IMG/VR virus record: IMGVR_UViG_3300025687_004884
Coordinates: 1 to 23,120 of that record
Reading direction: 5' to 3' (one strand)
Source of the DNA: a virus
DNA length: 23,120 bases
The first letter of the stretch is position 1, and each line of letters opens with the position of its first letter. The notes beneath the pieces are model-generated. The model worked only from the letters and a program-made list of their open reading frames with translations, made no database searches and was not told where the DNA came from. Below are positions 12,533 to 20,248 of the stretch, in pieces. A program made the position numbers and the translations under genes.

Positions 12533-13929
12533 TTTCAAACGAAACAAAACCGAACGTTTTAAACCGCATTTTCGGCGGTTTCTTCGGTAAATATACGGCC
12601 GCCGAAGCCGACGCCCAACGCCGACGCGATCCAGGGAACACAATCCGAAGTTCGGACGATTTGTTGGACACGTCCAAACGTCGCCGTCTGATGGAAGGCG
12701 GCCGCGAATTGTGGCGAAATTACAGCGTCGCCGCCTGGGCCATTCGTAAACATTTGGACTACGTCGCGACGTTCAATTTTCAGGCACAAACCGACAACGA
12801 CGATTTAAATCGCGAACTTGAATCGTTGTTCAATTGGTACAACCGAAGCGACAATTGCGACATAGCGGGCCGGCACACGTTCCGACGTTTGATTCGGATC
12901 GCCGAGGCACGACGCGTTATCGACGGTGATTGTTTTTTCGTTTTGCTTCGCGACGGCCGAATCCAGCCGATCGAAGGCGACCGCGTGCAAAATCCCGACG
13001 TGTCGCGTTATTCGGCCGAGGATCGCCGGAAATGGGTTCACGGAATCAAAGTCGGTCAAGGCGGGCGGATGCAGCAGGCGTCGATCTATCGGCGTTTGAC
13101 GCATGGTCGCTACGAATTCGAAAGAATCATTAACGCGTCGAACATTCTTCAAATTGCCTATTGGGATTCGTTCGACCAAATTCGCGGCGTGTCGCCATTG
13201 TCGGCGGCGATTTCATCGTTTCAGGATGTTTTAGAGGCGAAAGAATACGCGTTGGCGAAAGCGAAAATAACGCAATTGTTCGCCCTTGCAATAACGCGGG
13301 AAATGGCGGATTTCGACGACGACGACGAACAATTGGACGAAACGGCGCCCGTCGTCGATTTCGGTCGCGGACCATTTAAACTTGAACTAGACCCAGGCGA
13401 AAACGCTTCGTTTTTGGAAAGCAAACACCCTTCCACCGAATTTCAATCGTTTATGTCGATGACGTTGCAGGCCGCGTTGAAATCGCTCGATTTGCCATGG
13501 TCGTTTTATGACGAAGCCCACACGAACTTTTTCGGTTCGAAAATGGCATTGACGAATTACATTCAGTCATGCCGATCGAAACGCGACGATTTGCGGGACG
13601 TTTTGAACAGAATAACGGCGTGGCGGCTTCAAAAATGGATCGCAACGGGTGCGATTACGCTTCCGCGTGGAATGACGATTGGAAACTTGAAATGGGATTG
13701 GGTCGCCGCCGGTGTTCCCTGGTGGGATGTTTCGAAGGAAATTGACGGCGATATCAAAGCGGTCCAGGCTGGATTGCGAACGCTTTCGGAAATTAGACGC
13801 GAACGATACGGCGACGACTGGCGGGACGTAATTCGCAAACGTGCGGAAGAACAACGATTCGCGGAAGCCGAAGGCGTTTCGACCGTTTTTGACACAATAC
13901 AAACGCCAACCGAAGGGAACGAAGAATGA
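12529..13929 (+). CDS. portal protein (lambda gpB family)
   Basis: A 466-residue protein with the features of lambda-type portals. A basic N-terminus leads into the RRLMEGGRELWRNYSVAAWAIRKH segment (first about 20 residues: RRRLMEGGRELWRNYSVAAW), followed by a YVATFNFQ strand. A conserved middle has GDCFFVLLRDGRIQPIEGDRV, and a late helix region YDEAHTNFFGSKMALTNYIQ appears around 330. The C-terminus has a Q-T-P-T acidic tail. Twelve copies normally form the ring through which DNA enters and leaves. It overlaps gpW-like and protease genes by ATGA at both ends, so portal, gpW and protease are translated together. Confidence 0.9.
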   Translation: MISNETKPNVLNRIFGGFFGKYTAAEADAQRRRDPGNTIRSSDDLLDTSKRRRLMEGGRELWRNYSVAAWAIRKHLDYVATFNFQAQTDNDDLNRELESLFNWYNRSDNCDIAGRHTFRRLIRIAEARRVIDGDCFFVLLRDGRIQPIEGDRVQNPDVSRYSAEDRRKWVHGIKVGQGGRMQQASIYRRLTHGRYEFERIINASNILQIAYWDSFDQIRGVSPLSAAISSFQDVLEAKEYALAKAKITQLFALAITREMADFDDDDEQLDETAPVVDFGRGPFKLELDPGENASFLESKHPSTEFQSFMSMTLQAALKSLDLPWSFYDEAHTNFFGSKMALTNYIQSCRSKRDDLRDVLNRITAWRLQKWIATGAITLPRGMTIGNLKWDWVAAGVPWWDVSKEIDGDIKAVQAGLRTLSEIRRERYGDDWRDVIRKRAEEQRFAEAEGVSTVFDTIQTPTEGNEE

Positions 13930-15041
13930 CGGCCGCATTTATACAGGCAAACGGCGAAATGTTCCGCACCGCGACCACATTCGCGGGCGAATTGTCGAAA
14001 GTCGACAAGGAACGCGGGATTATTTACGGCGCGAAAATTATCAGTTTAGGCCGCGTCAACGATTCGCGACCGTGGCACGTTGACGAACAAACATTGTTGG
14101 ACGTCGAACGCATGATTAACGCGCCAAATAAGGGACTCAAAGCCCGTTGGACGCATCCGAATATGTGCGACGATGGATTGGGCAAATATCTTGGACGGTG
14201 GCAGAACGCCCGTATCAGTGGCGATAGCGTCATCGCCGATTTGCATTTGGCGAAATCCGCTTTCGATTCTCCCGTCGGCGATTTGGGTTCGTACGTTTTG
14301 CAACTTGCCACCGAAGACGCGGAATCGTTCGGCGTTTCGGTCGCGTCAATGTTGGCCGACGAAATGGAAGGCGAACCGGAAGACGGCGAAACCATGCCGC
14401 TACGATTTGCCGGATTACACGCGGCCGACCTAGTCGATTCGCCAGCCGCGACACGCGGCGGTTTGTTTTCCAATATTGACGACGATTTGCCAAACATGGC
14501 AACGTGGCTTTTGAAAAAACATTTTTCCGATGCGTCACCAACTGACGTTTTCCATCGGTTTGTTTCGTTTCTTTCCCGCTATTTCGAAAGGGATGTCATG
14601 GACGAGATTCGCGACGGTCTATTGGCCGCGGATTTAGTCGAAACGCCCGCCAACGAACAACCGACGGTCGATCAAGCCGACGGCGAAAACGTTGCGGTGT
14701 TTTCACTTGAAAGTTTGCGTGATGACGCAAAACCATTTGTCGAGGCGTTTGGCGACGTCGGCGCACGATGGTTTATCGAAGGGCGTGATTTGCTCGAATG
14801 TTTCCGCGAGAAAAACGACGAATTGGGTCGGCATTGTAAAGATTTGGAAAACCAAATCGCAGAGCTACAGGCTCAAATCATCGCGACCGATTTGTCCTCC
14901 GGTGAACCCCAACCGCTTTCCACGGATGAACGCGTCGACGTCGACCCGGCACAAGCCGCGAAATTCGCCCGCGTTGACGAATTGAAAGCGAAGGGCGTCG
15001 ACCCGCGTGTCGCAAAATTTGGCGTTGCTTTAAACAATTAG
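13926..15041 (+). CDS. prohead protease with C-terminal scaffold-like region (371 residues)
   Basis: Residues 20-150 look like a phage capsid maturation protease. GIIYGAKIISLGRV strands are followed by ARWTHPNM with candidate catalytic His77, a GKYLGRWQNARI strand and ESFGVSVAS with candidate Ser138 (or Ser134). The Ser-His pair is the usual herpesvirus-type protease arrangement. After about residue 200 the protein is acidic and helical. Residues 290-320 (FREKNDELGRHCKDLENQIA and on) form a coiled coil like phage scaffold proteins. The enzyme probably trims scaffold and coat in the prohead, then itself. Joining protease and scaffold in one gene is known in other phages. It lies between portal and coat gene, as expected. 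Confidence 0.8.
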   Translation: MTAAFIQANGEMFRTATTFAGELSKVDKERGIIYGAKIISLGRVNDSRPWHVDEQTLLDVERMINAPNKGLKARWTHPNMCDDGLGKYLGRWQNARISGDSVIADLHLAKSAFDSPVGDLGSYVLQLATEDAESFGVSVASMLADEMEGEPEDGETMPLRFAGLHAADLVDSPAATRGGLFSNIDDDLPNMATWLLKKHFSDASPTDVFHRFVSFLSRYFERDVMDEIRDGLLAADLVETPANEQPTVDQADGENVAVFSLESLRDDAKPFVEAFGDVGARWFIEGRDLLECFREKNDELGRHCKDLENQIAELQAQIIATDLSSGEPQPLSTDERVDVDPAQAAKFARVDELKAKGVDPRVAKFGVALNN

Positions 15042-15058
15042 TTTTGGACAAACCACAG

Positions 15059-15080
15059 ACACAAACCTTCGCGTTTGTGT
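15059..15080 (+). other. hairpin in the gap before the capsid gene
   Basis: A perfect eight-pair stem ACACAAAC/GTTTGTGT with a six-base loop sits 25 bases before the coat-protein ATG. No T run follows, so it is not a strong terminator. It is in the 64-base leader of the most highly expressed gene and could mark an RNA cut or stabilise the downstream messenger. The AAAAGGAA ribosome site begins at about 15087. Confidence 0.45.
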
Positions 15081-15105
15081 TGCCGCATAAAAGGAATTTA
15101 AAAAC

Positions 15106-16038
15106 ATGGCAGACGCATATCAAACAACCGCCCAGGTTGCGTATTTCAACAAAGTCGATATGGAATTGATGGTTTCCGACGTGCTGAACGAATCGCCATT
15201 GGTGCAAGCCATGGCCGCCCGTTCGACGCGATCAAATTCGTTCGTTTACACGCGACAAACCGCCGCGCCTTCCGTTGGGGTGCGTTCCGCGAATGACGGC
15301 GTCGAAAACACCGTCGGAACATATGAGAGCGTAACCGCAAACCTAAAGATTTTTGACGCATCGTTCGGCATGGACGTCGCCGTCGCACAAAGCGACGAAC
15401 GCGGCGTTGAACATGCGATCGGCGTCGAAGCCGTCACGCATTTACAACAAGCCATGTTCGAAATCGAACAGCAGGTTTTGAACGGAACAACCGGCAATTT
15501 GGCCGGCGGTTTCAGCGGCTTCGCCGATCAAGCCAATTTGAACGGCGCTAGCGATACAATGGTCGTAAACGCCGGCGGAACGACCGCCGGGACCGGTTCC
15601 AGCGTTTACCTGATCCGCATGGGCGAGGGCGACGTTCAGTTGTTATGGGGCCAGGACGGCGAAATCAGCATCGGCGACCGACAAATCGTCGAACGTGCTG
15701 GATCTTCAACCGGACGTTTCCCCGCGTTCTATCATCCGATTGTGGCATGGTGCGGATTGAAAATCGGTTCGACCTACAGCGTCGCCCGCGTCGCAAACCT
15801 GACGGAAGACACCGGCAAGGGATTGACCGACGATTTGATCTACGAAGCGTTGTCGAAGTTCCCCGCGTCACGTCAACCAAACGTGATCGTGATGAACCGT
15901 CGAAGCCTGGAACAACTCCGAAGTTCCAGAACGGCCACAAACGCCACCGGCGCGCCCGCAGAGCGACCAATTTCGGTTGACGGATACCCGATTATCGTCT
16001 CCGACGCGCTGGGCAACACCGAAACGTTGCTTGTCTAA
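15106..16038 (+). CDS. major capsid protein
   Basis: A 310-residue coat protein. The N-terminal part (AYFNKVDMELMVSDVLNESPLVQAMAA) is an arm and helix. Then a VENTVGTYESVTANLKIFDA segment, a long helix (AVTHLQQAMFEIEQQVLNGT) and a C-terminal domain with SVDGYPIIVSDALGNTETLLV follow, close to HK97-fold coat proteins. Hundreds of copies build the shell. Position after the protease/scaffold gene and its own long leader supports this. A strong AAGGAA site precedes the ATG. No decoration-protein gene is seen nearby. The stop overlaps the next start (TAATG). Confidence 0.85.
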   Translation: MADAYQTTAQVAYFNKVDMELMVSDVLNESPLVQAMAARSTRSNSFVYTRQTAAPSVGVRSANDGVENTVGTYESVTANLKIFDASFGMDVAVAQSDERGVEHAIGVEAVTHLQQAMFEIEQQVLNGTTGNLAGGFSGFADQANLNGASDTMVVNAGGTTAGTGSSVYLIRMGEGDVQLLWGQDGEISIGDRQIVERAGSSTGRFPAFYHPIVAWCGLKIGSTYSVARVANLTEDTGKGLTDDLIYEALSKFPASRQPNVIVMNRRSLEQLRSSRTATNATGAPAERPISVDGYPIIVSDALGNTETLLV

Positions 16039-16397
16039 TGTCGTTAGTTTCAAACGCAATCGTTGCCGCGTACAAGGCCGCCCGTTCGGTGAACGCGGCA
16101 ACGATAACTATCACGCGACCGCGAACGGGCGAAACCGTTTCGTTGTCGGCCGTTCCAGGTTCCACATCCCACGTTGTGGAAACCGACGGAATGATCGTCA
16201 ACGAAATTCGGTCGCGCGATTTTTTGGTTTTAACTTCCGAATTCGTTTTGGGTGGATCGCAAACAACGCCAGAACGCGGCGACGTTATCACGTCGGGCGG
16301 AAAGACGTTTAAGGCGTTGGCCGCTAGCGGCGAACAGCACTGGCGATATACCGACCAGACGGAAACGGTGATTCGCATTTTCACGAAAGAGGCGTGA
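16038..16397 (+). CDS. head-closure or neck protein (119 residues)
   Basis: A small beta-rich protein. The middle and end hold PERGDVITSGGKTFKA and GEQHWRYTDQTETVIRIFTK, a pattern I associate with connector/stopper proteins of siphoviruses from environmental hosts. It probably sits below the portal ring to keep DNA inside before tail joining. The call rests on gene order (capsid, this gene, tail terminator, tail tube) and beta-rich character. Translationally coupled to the coat gene by TAATG. Confidence 0.6.
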   Translation: MSLVSNAIVAAYKAARSVNAATITITRPRTGETVSLSAVPGSTSHVVETDGMIVNEIRSRDFLVLTSEFVLGGSQTTPERGDVITSGGKTFKALAASGEQHWRYTDQTETVIRIFTKEA

Positions 16398-16401
16398 TTG
16401 A

Positions 16402-16839
16402 ATGTCGAAATTGGTTGACATTACGAACGCCGTTGTTTCGCGATTAAATGCGGCAACATTTACGCTTTCGTTCACGGCCGAATCGCGGTTGTTTCCGCTT
16501 TTCGAAATGGACGGCATCGATTCGCTATTGGTCAGCGTTTATGGTGCGAACGAATCGTGGGAACGTGAATCGCGCAGCGGCGTTTATTCGAAGGCGTACG
16601 ACGTCCATGTCGTAATCGATTCGCCGGTTCAACAATCGGCGACACAAACCAATTTGAATTCGTCGGTCGAATCTTTGATCGACCTATGCGAAGAGATCAA
16701 ATTAGATTTGGCCGTTCGTCAAATGGACAATTCGCCGTTGGTTGAAATCGAACACGACGAACCATTCGATTCGCAGTTCTTCCACGAATTCGGTTTTTTT
16801 CATTCGGTTATCACGTTCCGATATAAAGGGATCGGCTAA
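16402..16839 (+). CDS. tail terminator/completion protein (145 residues)
   Basis: A protein with an alpha/beta pattern: helix at the start (LVDITNAVVSRLN), then strands (DSLLVSVYGANES and YDVHVVIDSP), a helix (VESLIDLCEEIKLDL) and closing strands (FHSVITFRYKG). This order matches the tail terminator fold of lambda gpU, which caps the tail tube and joins the head. It lies just before the tail tube gene, as in lambda-like genomes. The stop overlaps the tail tube start by TAATG. No direct motif proves the role. Confidence 0.6.
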   Translation: MSKLVDITNAVVSRLNAATFTLSFTAESRLFPLFEMDGIDSLLVSVYGANESWERESRSGVYSKAYDVHVVIDSPVQQSATQTNLNSSVESLIDLCEEIKLDLAVRQMDNSPLVEIEHDEPFDSQFFHEFGFFHSVITFRYKGIG

Positions 16840-17282
16840 TGTCATACGTTTTGAGCGAAGACGCGAAGGTTTACTACAACACCGGAAACTATGCGTCGCC
16901 AACATGGGCAGAAATTAGCAACGTGAAAGACGTCACGTTGAATTTAGAAAAAGACGAAATCGACGTGACGACGCGTGCGTCGGGCGGTTTCAAGGAACGG
17001 GCCGACGGTTTAATCGACGCATCGATCAGTTTTCAAATTCTTTGGAACAACAGTGACACCGCGTTCACCGCGTTGCAGGACGGTTTCTTCAACAAAACCG
17101 CCGTAGAAATGTTGGTTTTAGACGGTCCAAACACGACGACCGGAAGCGAAGGTTTGCGGGCGACTTGCATGGTCAAAAGTTTTACGCGTTCCGAACCACT
17201 TGGAGGCGCGTTAATGGCCGACGTGAATTTGTTGCCCGTCAAAAACTCCGACGCCGCGCCGGCTTGGTACACGGCTCCATAG
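16839..17282 (+). CDS. major tail tube protein (147 residues)
   Basis: A 147-residue beta protein with typical tail tube features. WAEISNVKDVTLNLEKDEIDV is followed by TTRASGGFKERADGLID, the 'defined by R-x-x-G-x-x-x-x-x-D-G' segment of tube proteins, and a later EGLRATCMVKSFTRSEPLGG strand pair. Rings of this protein stack to form the flexible tail. Gene order supports this strongly: tail terminator before, chaperone and tape measure after. No C-terminal Ig extension is present. Confidence 0.8.
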   Translation: MSYVLSEDAKVYYNTGNYASPTWAEISNVKDVTLNLEKDEIDVTTRASGGFKERADGLIDASISFQILWNNSDTAFTALQDGFFNKTAVEMLVLDGPNTTTGSEGLRATCMVKSFTRSEPLGGALMADVNLLPVKNSDAAPAWYTAP

Positions 17283-17292
17283 TAGGTGAACA

Positions 17293-17700
17293 ATGCCAAC
17301 GTTTAATGACACCGACGGCGTCACCTGGAACGTCGTCGTTACGCTTGGAACGCTTGAAGACATTCGCGAACGACTGTCGGTCAACATTTTGGACAATCCG
17401 TCCGAAATGCCGACGTCGATTCGCGACATGGTCAATTTGATTTGGATTTGTGTTGAAGAACAAGCAAACCGAATCGGGATTTCGCCGCGTGAATTCGGGC
17501 GGCGTTTGGACGGCGACGCGATCGAATCCGGGATCGAAGCGTTTATGGAATCCTATTCGGATTTTTTTTGCCGCCTACAACCGGCGCGGGGCGAAGCGAT
17601 CAAAGAGATTTGGAGGCAGGGAAAGCAACTCGAACAAATGACGTTGGACAACGTCAAGAAAGCCTTTTCGAAATCTATTATCGCGTCGCCGGCGTTGTAG
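17293..17700 (+). CDS. tail assembly chaperone, short form (gpG-like, 135 residues)
   Basis: A 135-residue helical protein. The opening WNVVVTLGTLEDIRERLSV, then a NLIWICVEEQANRIGISPREFGRRL middle, matches TP901/lambda-type tail assembly chaperones. These coat the tape measure protein before tube assembly. It lies directly between tail tube and tape measure genes. A GGGAAAG slip site at 17619-17625 in the zero frame allows a longer product (17293-17888). Without slippage, translation ends at TAG 17698-17700. Confidence 0.8.
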   Translation: MPTFNDTDGVTWNVVVTLGTLEDIRERLSVNILDNPSEMPTSIRDMVNLIWICVEEQANRIGISPREFGRRLDGDAIESGIEAFMESYSDFFCRLQPARGEAIKEIWRQGKQLEQMTLDNVKKAFSKSIIASPAL

Positions 17701-17888
17701 GCGTAAACCCGCGAAAATTTAAGTCGTGGCAATTGTTTGAAATGTTGAAAGGCGCACGCCCGGAAGCGTTCCAGCAAACCCGATTTAAATCGCCGAAAGG
17801 CAAACAAACGATTCCGATCAACAAATCGACGGTCGGGTCGTTAAAGGTTTTTTGTTCCGATCGTTTTCGGGGTTCCAACGGGACGTGA
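17293..17888 (+). CDS. tail assembly chaperone, -1 frameshift product (gpGT-like, about 198 residues)
   Basis: A -1 slip on GGGAAAG (17619-17625) joins codons 1-111 to an open frame that continues from 17625 to the TGA at 17886-17888, adding 87 residues. The downstream part (ESLFEIYYRVAGVVGVNPRK, then a WQLFEMLKGARPEAFQQ segment) resembles the second domain of other frameshifted chaperones. It has no convincing start codon or ribosome site of its own. Lambda makes gpG and gpGT the same way with the same heptamer. The ratio of the two products normally controls tail assembly. The shift is inferred from sequence and not shown experimentally here. Confidence 0.85.
17619..17656 (+). promoter_or_regulatory. 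programmed -1 frameshift site with downstream hairpin
   Basis: GGGAAAG (17619-17625) is in the correct phase (G GGA AAG) for tandem slippage. A seven-pair stem (TGACGTT/AACGTCA, 17639-17645 with 17650-17656, GGAC loop) follows 13 bases later and could act as a weak pausing element. Its spacing is longer than typical. The heptamer is the same as lambda's. Confidence 0.85.
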
Positions 17889-17892
17889 TCCA

Positions 17893-18570
17893 ATGGGGAT
17901 AATCGGAAAAACGGGTTTTATCGATTACGACGTTCGATTGAAGGATTTTTTCTTTGATCGAAACCGCGTGATGAACGCCGTCGACAAAATGACACACCGC
18001 GTTTTGTTTTGGTTCGGTGGTCGCGTTCGCGAAAAAACGCGTTCCACATTGGGCAAACCGAAACCGTCGAAATGGGGCGCGAGGCGTTCTGGCGATTATC
18101 GAATAGATAAACCACCGCGACCCGCACCAAAACCGCCGACGCCGCGAATTCAGGATTCGGCAACGGTAACACTTCGAAACGTTCAATACAACTACGACAA
18201 AACGTCGGACGGCGGCAAAGTTCGCGTGTTTGTTCCCAAATATCGTGGAACGCAACGTTTCGGCGGGAAGACCGCGCCGGAATTGCAGGAATTCGGCGGG
18301 ACGGTTCGGGCGCGTGCGAAAACGTTGTATCAATTGCCGCCCAACGACAAACGCCGAAAGAAAAATCAAAAGCGAACGGCGACGTTGATTTTTTCGAAAC
18401 GTTTTCCCATGCGTTCGTTTCGCCTTCCAGCCCGCCCATATCTCGGCGCAAACATGTCCATAAACAATGGACAAACCGGTTTCGAAAAGGCAATCAAGGA
18501 CGCGCAAAAGAGAATGGCGCAAGGCAAATATCCGTTCAACATTGGAAAACTCGGCCGGGGGCGAATCTAA
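17893..18570 (+). CDS. basic minor tail protein, HK97 gp10/gpZ-like (225 residues)
   Basis: A Lys/Arg-rich protein with a Pro-rich linker (KPPRPAPKPPTPRIQ, residues about 74-87) and a C-terminal FPMRSFRLPARPYLGANMS followed by a helix. The 'R-x-P-A-R-P-[YF]-L' motif is typical of the HK97-gp10/lambda-gpZ tail-completion family. Those genes normally lie before the tail tube gene, but here it lies between the chaperone and tape measure, a less common order. The basic character could help contact DNA or the tape measure. Confidence in the family is moderate. Confidence 0.55.
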   Translation: MGIIGKTGFIDYDVRLKDFFFDRNRVMNAVDKMTHRVLFWFGGRVREKTRSTLGKPKPSKWGARRSGDYRIDKPPRPAPKPPTPRIQDSATVTLRNVQYNYDKTSDGGKVRVFVPKYRGTQRFGGKTAPELQEFGGTVRARAKTLYQLPPNDKRRKKNQKRTATLIFSKRFPMRSFRLPARPYLGANMSINNGQTGFEKAIKDAQKRMAQGKYPFNIGKLGRGRI

Positions 18571-20247
18571 ATGGCAATTCCAGCAGGAAAAGCGATTGTT
18601 GAATTGGAATTGAAAGGCGAAGGGGCCATGGCGGCAAAAATGTCGTCGATCAAATCCCGCCTAATCAAATTCGGTCCAGCCGTCGCCGCCGTTGCAGCAG
18701 CAGCAGCGGCCGCCATGGCCGCCGCCGCGGTCAAGGCGTTTGCCGAAATCACAAAAGCGTCGATCCAAGCCGCGACCGCGTTCGCGGAAATCAAAAGCAA
18801 ATTTGGCGTCGTCTTCGGTGAAATGTCCGCCGAAATGGAACAGTTCGCGAACGATTACGGCGCGGCCGTTGGGCGATCGCGAAAACAAACGCTTGAAATG
18901 CTCGCCGGGATGCAGGATTTGCTTGTTCCTATGGGCGTGATGCCTGGGCAGGCCGCGGAATTATCAAAAGCGTTGACAATGCTCGCCGTCGATTTGGCGT
19001 CGTTTAATAACAAGCAAGACGCCGACGTGATGAACGACCTTCAGGCCGCGTTGACCGGTAGCGGCGAAGTGATGAAAAAATACGGCGTTGTCTTAACTGA
19101 AGCCGCCGTTAAACAAGAATTGTTGAACCAGGGACTCGACCCGAAACACGCGACCGACGCACAAAAGGCGATCGCTCGTCTTAATATCATTTTGGCCGGG
19201 ACGACGGCCGCCCAGGGTGACGCACTTCGAACGTCCGATTCGTTCGCGAATCAACAAAAGCGTTTGAAAGCGTCGGTTGACGACTTGATGGTGACATTCG
19301 GCGAACAATTCTTACCGATTCTTCAACGCCTAATGGCGGTTTTGCTCGGCGTAGTGGACGTTATCAAAGGGCCGGTCGAAGACGAAATTGAAAACATGGG
19401 CGACGTCGCAAACGACGCGACCATGACGTTTGGCGATTTGGCCGACACAATAACGCTTCTTGTCCAGGGTTTAGCGTTGGCCGTTGGGCCGATGATCGCT
19501 TTCGCTTCGCACCTTGCCGGCATGGCAGCAAACGCACACAAAGCCGCCGCGGCGTTGCTTGGATTGGAAGCTATGCGGCTTCGTATTCAAGGCGACAAAA
19601 AGGGATCGGCGGAAATGATTAAGCTCGCCGGGAAACATAGCGGTAAAGCTATGGCGCTAGACCAACAATCAGACAGGATGTTCGAAACTGGATTGCGAAC
19701 AACGCGTTTCGGTTTAGGGTTGGACGTTGGCGGTCAAAGTATTTCCGACGCCGTCGCCGCACGAATGGCCGAAAGCGAACAACGCCGCGCCGACATTCTC
19801 GAACAGCAGTCCAATCTATATCAACCGATCGACATAGGCGCCGCCGATCCATTGGGAATGGAAGCGAACAAGGAAAAACAAGCCGAGCAAGAACAAAAAC
19901 GCCTGGACGAAATGAACGAAGCCAAGCGAAAGGCGGCGGAAGAACAAGCCGAAAACGAACGCAAAGCCCGGCAAAAAATGTTGGACGAACTCGATTCGCA
20001 ATATGACATTTTGTCTAACAAGTTCGAAGACAATTTTGAGGAAATGACACGCGAACCGGGTGACATGGGATCTCTTGAAGCGATTTCGGCTTCATCGACG
20101 GCTGCCTATGAAACATTCAAGGCGAACGCCGATCGGGCGACGTCGATTCAAGAACGACAAGCAAAATTGGCCGAAGAACAGGTAAAGCTATCCAAATCAA
20201 TGGAAAAGCTATTGAAAGAACGTCAATTGATTGTGGGAGCTTTATAA
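18571..20247 (+). CDS. tape measure protein (558 residues)
   Basis: An Ala-rich, helical protein. The N-terminus holds a KMSSIKSRLIKFGPAVAAVA segment and a poly-Ala hydrophobic helix (about 36-54). The region EMSAEMEQFANDYGAAVGRS, then PMGVMPGQAAELSKALTMLA and LQAALTGSGEVMKKYGVVLT, is the standard tape measure core. A membrane-like stretch (ILQRLMAVLLGVVDVI) lies near 250, and a long charged coiled coil spans about 430-473. Its length sets tail length. At about 1.5 angstrom per residue it predicts a short tail of roughly 84 nm. No lysozyme or peptidase domain is embedded, unlike many tape measures. Confidence 0.9.
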   Translation: MAIPAGKAIVELELKGEGAMAAKMSSIKSRLIKFGPAVAAVAAAAAAAMAAAAVKAFAEITKASIQAATAFAEIKSKFGVVFGEMSAEMEQFANDYGAAVGRSRKQTLEMLAGMQDLLVPMGVMPGQAAELSKALTMLAVDLASFNNKQDADVMNDLQAALTGSGEVMKKYGVVLTEAAVKQELLNQGLDPKHATDAQKAIARLNIILAGTTAAQGDALRTSDSFANQQKRLKASVDDLMVTFGEQFLPILQRLMAVLLGVVDVIKGPVEDEIENMGDVANDATMTFGDLADTITLLVQGLALAVGPMIAFASHLAGMAANAHKAAAALLGLEAMRLRIQGDKKGSAEMIKLAGKHSGKAMALDQQSDRMFETGLRTTRFGLGLDVGGQSISDAVAARMAESEQRRADILEQQSNLYQPIDIGAADPLGMEANKEKQAEQEQKRLDEMNEAKRKAAEEQAENERKARQKMLDELDSQYDILSNKFEDNFEEMTREPGDMGSLEAISASSTAAYETFKANADRATSIQERQAKLAEEQVKLSKSMEKLLKERQLIVGAL

Positions 20248-20248
20248 C

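Noticed and set aside
17568-17888. Separate 106-residue gene after the tail chaperone
   Set aside because: Its start lies deep inside the chaperone gene without a ribosome site. The GGGAAAG slip site explains the frame better.
20231-20248. Earlier start (ATG at 20231) for the post-tape-measure gene
   Set aside because: It lies within the tape measure gene and has no ribosome site. The ATG at 20249 has GGGAGC upstream and a natural one-base gap.
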